The position numbers and the translations under genes were made by a program. From Stercoripulliclostridium_A sp045535235 (lineage in GTDB: Bacteria > Bacillota > Clostridia > Christensenellales > DTU072): DNA of 16,711 nt. The stretch lies in the NCBI GenBank assembly GCA_045535235.1, contig JAZSLG010000001.1:1-16711 (forward strand), in the 5' to 3' direction. Numbering within the stretch: position 1 is the first letter of the stretch; every line of letters begins with the position of its first letter. Positions 7,442 to 13,884 of the stretch are shown here, one piece after another. Under the pieces are notes generated by a model, which ran no database searches, had not been told where the DNA came from, and was given only the letters and a program-made list of their open reading frames with translations.

Positions 7442-8626
7442 ATGTATAACGAAAAAATGCACCATCTAGGTAGTGTACGTTCGGTTATAAGGGAACTTTT
7501 TGAGTTTGGTAAAAAGAGGGCACAAGAGGTAGGCGCCGACAAAGTCTATGATTTTTCTTTAGGTAATCCTTCCGTACCGGCTCCTGCTTGCGTAAACCAA
7601 GCGATAAAGGAATTGGTTGAGAACTATCCATCCACGGCTCTTCACGGATACACTTCGGCACAAGGAGACGCATCTGTAAGAAAGGCAATTGCAGAGTATA
7701 TTAACGAACGTTTTGGAACTGCGCTTAACGCCGATAGTATATACATGACGGTTGGCGCTGCGGCTTCCCTTTGCATTACCCTTAGGGCGTTAAACGAAGG
7801 TCAGGACGAGTTTGTTACGGTTGCACCTTTCTTCCCGGAGTATACCGTTTTTACCGAAGCGACCGGTGCTACTCTTAGAGTGGTTCCCATGAAGAAGGAC
7901 GATTTCCAAATTGACCTTGTCGAGTTTGAAAAGGCCATCACTCCTTGTACTAAAGGCGTTATATTAAACTCTCCTAACAATCCATCGGGCGTTGTTTATA
8001 ATAAAGAAACCATAATGGGTGTTACTGCAATTTTGGGTAATAAACAAGTAGAATACGGACACCCAATCTATCTAATTAGCGATGAACCTTACAGGGAGCT
8101 GGTTTACGGTGAGGTGGAAGTACCGTACCTAATGAATTATTACGACAACACTATCGTTTGCTACTCGTACAGTAAGTCTTTGTCACTACCCGGTGAGCGT
8201 ATAGGATATATTGCTCTTAGTGATAAACTAGCAAACGAGCGCGACGTATACGCTGCTGTTTGCGGAGCAGGTAGAGCGCTTGGTTACGTATGCGCCCCCA
8301 GCCTTATGCAAAGAGTGGTGGAAAAGTGCTTGCGCGCTACTCCCGATATTGCAGAGTACAAAAAGAATAGGGATTTGATTTATACTTCACTAACGGAAAT
8401 GGGATACGTTTGCATTAGGCCGGACGGAGCCTTCTACTTGTTCGTAAAGGCACTAGAAGAGGATGCAAACGCATTTTGCGATAGGGCAAAGGAACTTGGT
8501 TTACTAATAGTTCCCGGCGATAGCTTTGGTGCACCCGGTTTTTGCCGTATCTCATACTGTGTATCATACGATATGATAGTGCGTTCCCTTCCTGCCTTCA
8601 AAACGCTCATAGAAAGCTACAAGTAA
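7442..8626 (+). CDS. Class I/II PLP-dependent aminotransferase (aspartate aminotransferase-like)
   Basis: A 394-residue fold-type I aminotransferase. The PLP-binding lysine is Lys245 within YSYSKSLSLPGERIGYIAL. The substrate/PLP motif NSPNNPSGVVY and the SDEPYRELVY block, whose Asp contacts the pyridine nitrogen, are both present. The N-terminal FSLGNPSVPAP and the C-terminal RISYCVSYD arginine region complete the usual layout. It probably transfers amino groups between an amino acid and a 2-oxo acid; the exact substrate cannot be read from the sequence. AGGAG lies about 8 nt upstream, and the gene is 21 nt after galE with no terminator between. Its TAA overlaps the ATG of the next gene. Confidence 0.9.
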   Translation: MYNEKMHHLGSVRSVIRELFEFGKKRAQEVGADKVYDFSLGNPSVPAPACVNQAIKELVENYPSTALHGYTSAQGDASVRKAIAEYINERFGTALNADSIYMTVGAAASLCITLRALNEGQDEFVTVAPFFPEYTVFTEATGATLRVVPMKKDDFQIDLVEFEKAITPCTKGVILNSPNNPSGVVYNKETIMGVTAILGNKQVEYGHPIYLISDEPYRELVYGEVEVPYLMNYYDNTIVCYSYSKSLSLPGERIGYIALSDKLANERDVYAAVCGAGRALGYVCAPSLMQRVVEKCLRATPDIAEYKKNRDLIYTSLTEMGYVCIRPDGAFYLFVKALEEDANAFCDRAKELGLLIVPGDSFGAPGFCRISYCVSYDMIVRSLPAFKTLIESYK

Positions 8627-9432
8627 TGCTTAATATTATTCTTTATATTTTAATAACTCTTTTCGCCACCACCCTAGGAGCCATATCTGGTATGGGTGGC
8701 GGTGTTATTATGAAGCCTGCTTTCGACCTAATAGGTGAGTATAATGCTTCTCAAATTGCGGTAGTTACGTCTTGCTCGGTATTTACCATGTCCCTCGTTT
8801 CCGTTGCGCTAAAGTTTATTGCCAAAAAGAAAGAGGGAGAAGAGAAACCCAATTACGTTATTATATTGTTTATGGCACTAGGTTCGATTGTCGGTGGATA
8901 CTTAGGGAACCTTGTATTTGGCTTAATTACTGCAAACGCTAGCGACGCCATAGTTAAAATTTGTCAAAACTCCGTGCTCATAACCGTTATGATATTTATC
9001 ATAATATATATGAACTCGGCGAACAAACCTAAGTCATTAAATTCAAAGAGCAAAGTAGTTGCCGTCATAGCGGGACTGGGTCTTGGCATAATATCCAGTT
9101 TCTTGGGTATTGGCGGTGGTCCAATGAACGTAGCCATAATTATCTTCCTATTTGGCTACGGTATGAAAACGGCGTCTATATGTTCCCTTGCAATAATTAT
9201 TTTCTCCCAAGCAACCAAGATTATCACCATGACCATAGAGGGTGGATTTGGTATCTTTAACGTGCCAATTTTAATCTTCGTAATGGTTGCTAGTGTGGTT
9301 GGAGCCTTTATCGGTAGATTTATAACGAAAAAAATATCTGAAAAAGGCGCAAAGATTTGTTTCCTCTGCGCCCAAATAATAATAGTAGGTTTGTGTATCT
9401 ATAACCTTATTAAATATGCTTTGTTAGTTTAA
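8626..9432 (+). CDS. TauE/SafE-family membrane exporter
   Basis: A 268-residue integral membrane protein. The start is ATG 8626, which shares its A with the TAA of the aminotransferase (TAATG), indicating translational coupling. An in-frame ATG at 8542 would embed 28 residues in the previous gene and is rejected. The sequence shows the internal duplication of the TauE/SafE family: SGMGGGVIMKP near residue 22 and SSFLGIGGGPMNVAII in the second half, each followed by hydrophobic helices. Roughly eight membrane segments can be counted. Family members export sulfite, sulfoacetate or other organic anions. With an aminotransferase next to it, export of a sulfur-containing or carboxylate by-product is possible but unproven. 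The stop overlaps the stop of the convergent gene. Confidence 0.85.
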   Translation: MLNIILYILITLFATTLGAISGMGGGVIMKPAFDLIGEYNASQIAVVTSCSVFTMSLVSVALKFIAKKKEGEEKPNYVIILFMALGSIVGGYLGNLVFGLITANASDAIVKICQNSVLITVMIFIIIYMNSANKPKSLNSKSKVVAVIAGLGLGIISSFLGIGGGPMNVAIIIFLFGYGMKTASICSLAIIIFSQATKIITMTIEGGFGIFNVPILIFVMVASVVGAFIGRFITKKISEKGAKICFLCAQIIIVGLCIYNLIKYALLV

Positions 9433-9851
9433 GCAATAGCACCCTCGACTACAACTGCAATAATAAAGCAAATCCAAAGTGCAACTATGAACGCGCCTTC
9501 CGCAGGGAGGGCGAGTTTAGTATATGCACATTTCCAGCCCTTGTCAACGAACGTGAATGCAAGGCGAGTGAAAAATACGGTGTTGGAAAAGATAAGACCG
9601 CCTATTAAAGAATAGAAGGGCTTACCAAAAAGGAAGGCAAGTAGTGCTAGGAATAAACCCAAAGCAAATGAGATACCGCCGTAATATACGCGAATTTCGG
9701 TTACTCCGGCCTCATCTTTTGGTTTCATAGAGTATTTTTCCGCACTTTTTACGGGATTAAGGATAAAAACTACTGCAGTACCGAAAAAGTAGATGCAAAG
9801 ACCGATTGTCGCGATGGTTGAGGCTACGTTGCTTGAAATGATTTCTAACAT
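9429..9851 (-). CDS. Small four-helix membrane protein, DUF4345-like
   Basis: A 140-residue hydrophobic protein with about four membrane segments (residues ~12-32, 56-76, 80-98, 116-136). The segment EIRVYYGGISFALGLFLALL resembles the conserved region of DUF4345 membrane proteins, whose function is unknown. The gene runs toward the TauE-like gene, and their stop codons overlap by 3 bp (9429-9432), so transcripts of the two must collide or be terminated inside each other. A purine-rich AAAGGAAAGAG lies upstream of the ATG. The family call is from memory. Confidence 0.7.
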   Translation of the reverse strand: MLEIISSNVASTIATIGLCIYFFGTAVVFILNPVKSAEKYSMKPKDEAGVTEIRVYYGGISFALGLFLALLAFLFGKPFYSLIGGLIFSNTVFFTRLAFTFVDKGWKCAYTKLALPAEGAFIVALWICFIIAVVVEGAIA

Positions 9852-9999
9852 ATTGATTTCTCTTTCCTTTTATGATATAATTATTTTGTTGATAATAAGA
9901 TTTTACTACTAAAAAGGAAATATATCAAGGGGAAAGATATATAATAAAATCTTAATTCAACAAATAAAAAATGCGTTATGATCGCAAAATGAGAAAATT
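9852..9999. other. Divergent AT-rich intergenic region, no clear promoter
   Basis: Separates the DUF4345-like gene (minus) from the RsgI-like lipoprotein (plus). TATAAT occurs at 9940-9945 on the plus strand but has no -35 at 16-18 bp. Short arms ATATATC (9920-9926) and GATATAT (9936-9942) can pair. A 10-codon frame, ATG 9971 to TGA 10003, overlaps the lipoprotein ATG as ATGA. None of these is strong enough to call alone. Confidence 0.3.
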
Positions 10000-11589
10000 A
10001 TGAGCAAAAAATTATTTAGCACTTTGTTAGTGCTTTTTATGGTCGCAATTCTTTCTTTTTCTGTATTTGCATGTACTCCGTCTAATAATGAAGATAACGG
10101 AGAAGACCCCCAAAATCCAAACCAAAACGTAGAGCAAAATAATCCACCAAGCGAGCCTACTACTCCAGTAGTTGAAGAGGCATGTTCTTTTGTTTGCTTG
10201 GACATTAATCCTGAAATTTCCCTAACCGTTGACGAAAACGAATTGGTAGTTAGTGTCTATGGCGAAAATGAAGATGGACAAGTACTTCTTTACGAAGAAA
10301 GCGCAAACATTGTAGGTAAGGATATCGAAACGGCTATTGATAAAATAGTATCCTTGGCGGTAGAGTATGGTTACCTAGACGAAGAAAATAAGGTAGTTGG
10401 CACCACCGTTTCTTCTGCCGACGACGACAAAGTTGAAGCGCTACTCAACAAGGTTAACGGCAAAATTACCGCTAGCGCACAAAAGAGTGGACTTGCTGTA
10501 GAAATCGATTCCGAAGGCGCACTTTCACTTCTCCGCGACCTAGAGGAATTAAAGGCAAAATATCCTACTAATCAAGCCGTACAATCTCTTACCGTTTCCA
10601 AGTTCCAACTTGCACTTTCTGCTTCTGAAGCAGGTGAAATATCCGTAATCGGCGCAGTAGAAATGGATGATGAAGATTTAATAGAAATGGTTTCCGAGTC
10701 CCACTCAAAAATGGAAGCATATGCAACCGAGGCATATAGGAAAGCAAAGAGTGAAGCCATGGCAATTTATGATAAAGCCGTAGGAATGGCAACGGATGCT
10801 CTATATTCCACTTATTATATGGAACACATGATCGACCATCCACTCACTTGTTACTATGGTCCCGTATATTTCATGTATTCTGCAACGGCTCGTGGATTTG
10901 ACGCTGTTGCCGACGCTATTGATTATGCGGAAAAGTATTCAAATTATGAACTAACTACCGAGCAAGTTACTACTGTTATGAGCGCTCTTGGAATAGAAGA
11001 TCGCACTTTAATCGAGGACGCAAACGGTAACGTTACAATCGATAGTATTGAAGCTTATACCGATAAGGTATTAAAGAATATGGAAGCGGGTGCAGAGTAC
11101 GAGGCTTATAAAGCACAAGTGAAGAGTACTCTTGCAGGAATGGAAGAAGAACTTAAAGCAACCATACAAGCAGAAGTTGACAAATATTCTCCCTTGATTA
11201 CCGAGTTGATGGCTTCCGTTAAACCTTACGTTGATACGTTAGCAACTTTAAAGAACAATCCTTTGATTTCCGGCAACCTTGAAGAATACGTTACCGATTA
11301 CGAAACGTTTGTTGCAGAAGTTACCGCTACTATTGAAGGTAATACTTTGAGTGCAGAGGAACTACGCGTAAAGGTAGAAGAGCTTCGTGAAAAAGCAGAA
11401 GAAGTTCTTGAACTAATCGAAGAGGACCTTAGTGAGGAAGAATGGACTGCAATCGAGCAAAGCAAGGCTAATATTATTGCAGGTCTACAATCACAAAAGG
11501 ATGCTTTTGAAAGTGCAATTAATAGTGCGGCCGAAAGTGCAAAGGCAACTATTAAGGCGGCAAGAGAGGAAAGAAAGACTGCCAAATAA
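10000..11589 (+). CDS. Lipoprotein with RsgI-like extracytoplasmic domain and long helical C-terminus
   Basis: A 529-residue exported protein. Residues 1-24 form a lipoprotein signal ending SVFA|C25, so Cys25 is the likely lipidated residue. An Asn/Pro/Glu-rich linker follows to about 60. Residues ~62-165 resemble the extracytoplasmic (middle) domain of anti-sigma-I factors RsgI: a CLDINPEISL strand, then a KDIETAIDKIVSLAVEYGYL helix, then a TTVSSADDDKVEALLNKV segment. RsgI proteins are cleaved at an Asn-Pro bond in this domain; Asn70-Pro71 is the equivalent pair here. The N-terminal cytoplasmic anti-sigma part and the transmembrane helix of RsgI are absent. Residues ~170-529 are mainly helical, with acidic coiled-coil-like segments near the C-terminus and a basic tail. 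There is no strong ribosome site, and a terminator follows. A sensor or cell-surface role is inference. Confidence 0.65.
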   Translation: MSKKLFSTLLVLFMVAILSFSVFACTPSNNEDNGEDPQNPNQNVEQNNPPSEPTTPVVEEACSFVCLDINPEISLTVDENELVVSVYGENEDGQVLLYEESANIVGKDIETAIDKIVSLAVEYGYLDEENKVVGTTVSSADDDKVEALLNKVNGKITASAQKSGLAVEIDSEGALSLLRDLEELKAKYPTNQAVQSLTVSKFQLALSASEAGEISVIGAVEMDDEDLIEMVSESHSKMEAYATEAYRKAKSEAMAIYDKAVGMATDALYSTYYMEHMIDHPLTCYYGPVYFMYSATARGFDAVADAIDYAEKYSNYELTTEQVTTVMSALGIEDRTLIEDANGNVTIDSIEAYTDKVLKNMEAGAEYEAYKAQVKSTLAGMEEELKATIQAEVDKYSPLITELMASVKPYVDTLATLKNNPLISGNLEEYVTDYETFVAEVTATIEGNTLSAEELRVKVEELREKAEEVLELIEEDLSEEEWTAIEQSKANIIAGLQSQKDAFESAINSAAESAKATIKAAREERKTAK

Positions 11590-11607
11590 GGCTTAGTAAT
11601 TAATGAT

Positions 11608-11640
11608 AGAGAGAAACCGCGAGGTTTCTCTCTTTTTTTT
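11608..11640 (+). terminator. Rho-independent terminator of the lipoprotein gene
   Basis: Arms AGAGAGAAACC and GGTTTCTCTCT (11 bp, perfect) with a GCGA tetraloop are followed by seven T. It lies 18 nt after the stop codon and isolates the downstream phe promoter. Confidence 0.95.
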
Positions 11641-11673
11641 CTCTTAAAACCTATTGACATTTGGTTTTAAGAG
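11641..11673. promoter_or_regulatory. 11-bp inverted repeat enclosing the -35 box of the phe operon
   Basis: CTCTTAAAACC (11641-11651) and GGTTTTAAGAG (11663-11673) are perfect arms around an 11-bp centre that contains TTGACA. A dimeric regulator bound here would cover the -35 element, so this is a strong repressor-operator candidate. No T-tract follows, so it is not a terminator. Confidence 0.6.
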
Positions 11674-11682
11674 GTTTATACT
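11654..11682 (+). promoter_or_regulatory. Consensus promoter of the Phe leader and pheA
   Basis: A perfect TTGACA at 11654-11659, a 17-bp spacer, and TATACT at 11677-11682. Transcription should start around 11688-11690, at or beside the ATG of the Phe-rich leader peptide, so that peptide would be translated from a leaderless or nearly leaderless mRNA. Confidence 0.85.
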
Positions 11683-11689
11683 TTGAAAC

Positions 11690-11752
11690 ATGAAAAACAA
11701 GAACTTTGGCGCATTTGAATTTTTCTTTTTCGGCTTTAGAAATAGAGTATAA
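11690..11752 (+). CDS. Phenylalanine-rich attenuator leader peptide (PheL-like)
   Basis: A 20-codon frame encoding MKNKNFGAFEFFFFGFRNRV, with seven Phe including four in a row (residues 11-14), directly upstream of pheA. This is the signature of a ribosome-mediated attenuator: ribosome speed through the Phe codons reports Phe-tRNA supply. It is analogous to, but not obviously homologous with, enteric PheL. An in-frame TGA at 11684-11686 fixes the ATG as the start. No Shine-Dalgarno exists at normal distance (AAGAGG lies about 14 nt upstream and probably before the transcript start). The TAA at 11750-11752 lies 4 nt before the antiterminator segment, so a ribosome at the stop would mask it. 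Confidence 0.82.
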   Translation: MKNKNFGAFEFFFFGFRNRV

Positions 11753-11756
11753 TTTG

Positions 11757-11814
11757 CGTGCGGTAAAATAATATTATTTATGATAAGACAAACCGCACGA
11801 AAGTGTGGTTTTTT
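11757..11814 (+). promoter_or_regulatory. Antiterminator/terminator switch of the phe attenuator
   Basis: Segment 2, CGTGCGGT (11757-11764), pairs perfectly over 8 bp with segment 3, ACCGCACG (11792-11799). Between them is a small AT hairpin, AAATAAT/ATTATTT. Segment 3, as AAACCGCAC (11790-11798), alternatively pairs with segment 4, GTGTGGTTT (11803-11811), over a GAAA loop, and a T run to 11814 completes an intrinsic terminator. The two pairings exclude each other. Stalling on Phe codons frees segment 2 and favours read-through. Reaching the stop covers segment 2 and favours termination. A 1:2 protector pairing is weak (GCGCA with TGCGT). Confidence 0.85.
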
Positions 11815-11834
11815 AATACAAGGAGAACTTATAT

Positions 11835-12983
11835 ATGGATAAAACGGACATCAAGGACCTTAGGCAAAGTATCGATGCACTAGACGATGAAATCGCTTCT
11901 TTATACGTTAAACGTATGGCAATTGCGAGAGAAATTGGCGAATATAAAGTGCAAAATAAACTTTGTGTTGGCGACGCAAACCGCGAAAGAGAGATTATTA
12001 ACAGGGTTACAAAAGATATGCCCCAAGAGATTAAACTTTACGGCAAACAACTTTTTGAAAGTCTATTTAATACTTCAAAGGCCTATCAAACCAGATTCGT
12101 TGAGATAGACTCCAAGGCTATTAGCGAGGTTAAAAAGGCTATTGGCGAAGGTGTCCAAGACTTTCCTACCTCTGCTTGCGTAGCTTGCCAAGGCGTTGCC
12201 GGAGCGTACTCCCAAATTGCTACCGATAGAATGTTCCCCATTGCAGACATACTGTATTTCAAAGATTGGGACGCCGTATTTAAGGCTGTTGAAAGGGGAC
12301 TTTGTGAGTTTGGCGTTCTTCCTATCGAGAACTCCAACGCCGGTTCCGTTAATGCCGTTTACGACCTTATGCGCAAGCATAATTTCTATATTGCTAAAAG
12401 CATAAAACTTCGCATACAGCACTACTTACTTGCTAAATCGGGTACCGAAATTAAGGATATTAAAGAAATATTTACTCACGAGCAAGCAGTAGCACAATGC
12501 AGTGAATTTATTAAGACTCTAGGAAACGTTAAAGTTACCGTTTGCGATAACACGGCAAAATCCGCCGAGCTTGTTGCCGATAGTGAAAGAACGGATATTG
12601 CTTGCATTTGTTCTCACGATTGTGCAGGTTTATACGGTTTGAGTATCGTAGAACCCAACGTACAAAACAACGACAACAACTACACGAGATTTATTGCTAT
12701 TGCAAAGGAATTAAAGGTTTATGCCAACGCTTCTAAAATTTCCATTATGGCAAATCTTCCCCACGAGGCAGGTAGTCTTAATAAGGTATTAAATCGTTTT
12801 GCTTCTCTTGGACTAAACCTTACCAAGTTGGAATCTCGTCCCATGAGCAACACATCTTTCGAGTTCGCTTTCTACTTTGATATCGCAGCTAAAATAGAGC
12901 AACCCGAAGTTCAAAATTTACTTGCCGAATTAGATAATACTTGCGACAAGTTCGTATTCCTCGGTGCCTACGAAGAAATTTAG
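11835..12983 (+). CDS. pheA: Bifunctional chorismate mutase / prephenate dehydratase
   Basis: A 382-residue enzyme converting chorismate to prephenate and then phenylpyruvate in phenylalanine synthesis. Residues 1-90 are an AroQ-type helical chorismate mutase (LRQSIDALDDEIASLYVKRM, then GEYK). The prephenate dehydratase domain runs from about 116 (ACQGVAGAYSQ), has GVLPIENSNAGSV, and ends with the catalytic NYTRF motif (Thr284). The C-terminal ACT domain has AGSLNKVLNRFASLGLNLTK and ESRP at 333-336, the region that binds Phe for feedback inhibition. AGGAG lies 9 nt before the ATG, just after the attenuator T run, so expression depends on read-through. Control is thus likely double: transcriptional attenuation and allosteric inhibition. 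No other aromatic gene is adjacent. Confidence 0.95.
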   Translation: MDKTDIKDLRQSIDALDDEIASLYVKRMAIAREIGEYKVQNKLCVGDANREREIINRVTKDMPQEIKLYGKQLFESLFNTSKAYQTRFVEIDSKAISEVKKAIGEGVQDFPTSACVACQGVAGAYSQIATDRMFPIADILYFKDWDAVFKAVERGLCEFGVLPIENSNAGSVNAVYDLMRKHNFYIAKSIKLRIQHYLLAKSGTEIKDIKEIFTHEQAVAQCSEFIKTLGNVKVTVCDNTAKSAELVADSERTDIACICSHDCAGLYGLSIVEPNVQNNDNNYTRFIAIAKELKVYANASKISIMANLPHEAGSLNKVLNRFASLGLNLTKLESRPMSNTSFEFAFYFDIAAKIEQPEVQNLLAELDNTCDKFVFLGAYEEI

Positions 12984-13011
12984 GAATGAGTAAATTAATA
13001 GTCGTTTAAGA

Positions 13012-13038
13012 ATAGCACACTTTTCAAAAGTGTGCTAT
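13012..13038. promoter_or_regulatory. 27-bp perfect palindrome between pheA and the HAD gene
   Basis: ATAGCACACTTTT and AAAAGTGTGCTAT are perfect 13-bp arms around one C. In RNA this makes a strong hairpin, but it is followed by TATTAATATT and not by a T run, so it is a poor terminator on either strand. Its right arm contains the TGTGC of the extended -10 of the HAD promoter, so a protein bound here would control that promoter. Operator is the preferred reading; weak terminator of pheA is the alternative. Confidence 0.55.
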
Positions 13039-13041
13039 ATT
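13033..13041 (+). promoter_or_regulatory. Extended -10 promoter of the HAD gene (leaderless)
   Basis: TGCTATATT is an extended -10 (TGnTATATT) whose hexamer ends 6 nt before ATG 13048. No good -35 is seen at 17 bp, as expected where an extended -10 compensates. There is no Shine-Dalgarno before the ATG, so a leaderless mRNA is likely. Confidence 0.5.
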
Positions 13042-13047
13042 AATATT

Positions 13048-13761
13048 ATGAAAGTGGATTTTTTGAAAAACAAGAAATTGGTTATCTTTGATATGGATGG
13101 TACTCTAATAGACTCCCTCGGCGTTTGGAACGAGGTGGATAGGCGAGTCGTGTCACTCATTCGTAGGGATGGTAAAGAAGAAATGGGTAATATGCAAGAA
13201 CTTCGTGACGAGGCTCTTCGCGTTTTTTCCACTAGTCCCAATCCTTACTTTGAGTATTGTCTTTTCCTAAAGGAGAAGTATAAATCAGAACTTACCAAAG
13301 AGGAAATTTATAACTTAAGATACAAAATTGCGGGAGAGCTTTTGGAAAAAGATATCAATTATAAGCCCTATGCCCCGGAACTAATCAAAGAACTCAAATC
13401 AAAAGGCTATCTTCTTGCAATAGCAAGTACCACCCAAGGAAAAAACATGGCGATTTATCGTCACAAAAATAAAAACATAATTTCCAAGGCCAATATTGAC
13501 GATTATTTCGACGTCGTTTATTCTAGGGACGATTGTTACGAGATAAAACCCCATCCCGAAGTGTTTTGCAAGGTGCTGTCTACTCTTAACGTGAGTGCAA
13601 GCGACGCCTTGGTATTTGAGGACTCACTGGTTGGAGTAGAGGCGTCAAAGAGGGCGGGAATAGAGTGTTGCGCGGTGTACGACGAATACTCTGACCATGA
13701 CCGTGAAAAGATAAACGCCTTAGCAGATCATACCATAAATTCGTTTTTAGACCTATTTTAA
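13048..13761 (+). CDS. HAD-superfamily (subfamily IA) phosphatase / phosphoglucomutase-like hydrolase
   Basis: A 237-residue HAD hydrolase that forms an aspartyl-phosphate intermediate. Motif I is DMDGT with nucleophile Asp15 and acid/base Asp17. The helical cap spans roughly 25-100. Motif II is AIAST, motif III is the Lys of EIKPHPEV, and motif IV is FEDSLVGVEASKRAG. All catalytic residues are present. The layout fits beta-phosphoglucomutase-like or sugar-phosphate phosphatases; the substrate cannot be read. I chose ATG 13048 over GTG 13030 because the latter falls inside the palindrome and adds six residues before the usual start of the fold. A terminator follows at 13783. Confidence 0.85.
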   Translation: MKVDFLKNKKLVIFDMDGTLIDSLGVWNEVDRRVVSLIRRDGKEEMGNMQELRDEALRVFSTSPNPYFEYCLFLKEKYKSELTKEEIYNLRYKIAGELLEKDINYKPYAPELIKELKSKGYLLAIASTTQGKNMAIYRHKNKNIISKANIDDYFDVVYSRDDCYEIKPHPEVFCKVLSTLNVSASDALVFEDSLVGVEASKRAGIECCAVYDEYSDHDREKINALADHTINSFLDLF

Positions 13762-13782
13762 TTATGCATGAAAGTAATAATT

Positions 13783-13803
13783 CCCTCTAAAAGAGGGTTT
13801 TTA
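13783..13803 (+). terminator. Rho-independent terminator of the HAD gene
   Basis: CCCTCT and AGAGGG form a 6-bp stem with an AAA loop, followed by TTTTTA. It lies about 22 nt after the stop codon. Confidence 0.88.
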
Positions 13804-13816
13804 TTTAATTTATATA

Positions 13817-13845
13817 TTGAAGTCGCGCAAAATGTGTGTTAATAT
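13817..13845 (+). promoter_or_regulatory. Promoter of the SPFH-like operon
   Basis: TTGAAG at 13817-13822, a 17-bp spacer, and TAATAT at 13840-13845 preceded by TGT (extended -10). The -10 overlaps a 16-bp AT palindrome, TAATATTATAATATTA (13840-13855), and a tiny TTCGTT/AACGAA hairpin precedes the ribosome site. Transcription should start near 13852. Confidence 0.6.
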
Positions 13846-13884
13846 TATAATATTAGCATAGTTCGTTTAACGAAAGGAGAAAAG

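Noticed and set aside
8542..8625. Longer TauE start at 8542
   Set aside because: It would overlap 28 codons of the aminotransferase, and the extra residues are hydrophilic and lie before the first membrane helix. The TAATG start at 8626 is the natural one.
11748..11753. TATAAT near the end of the Phe leader frame as a second pheA promoter
   Set aside because: The -35 position at 17 bp reads CTTTTT, and a start here would bypass the leader. The upstream consensus promoter explains expression.
11641..11835. T-box riboswitch in front of pheA
   Set aside because: No specifier hairpin or T-box sequence is present; the leader is too short, and it is explained by the Phe-rich frame and alternative hairpins.
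12075..12422. Minus- and plus-strand frames inside pheA
   Set aside because: They are antisense or out-of-frame shadows of well-conserved chorismate mutase/prephenate dehydratase sequence.
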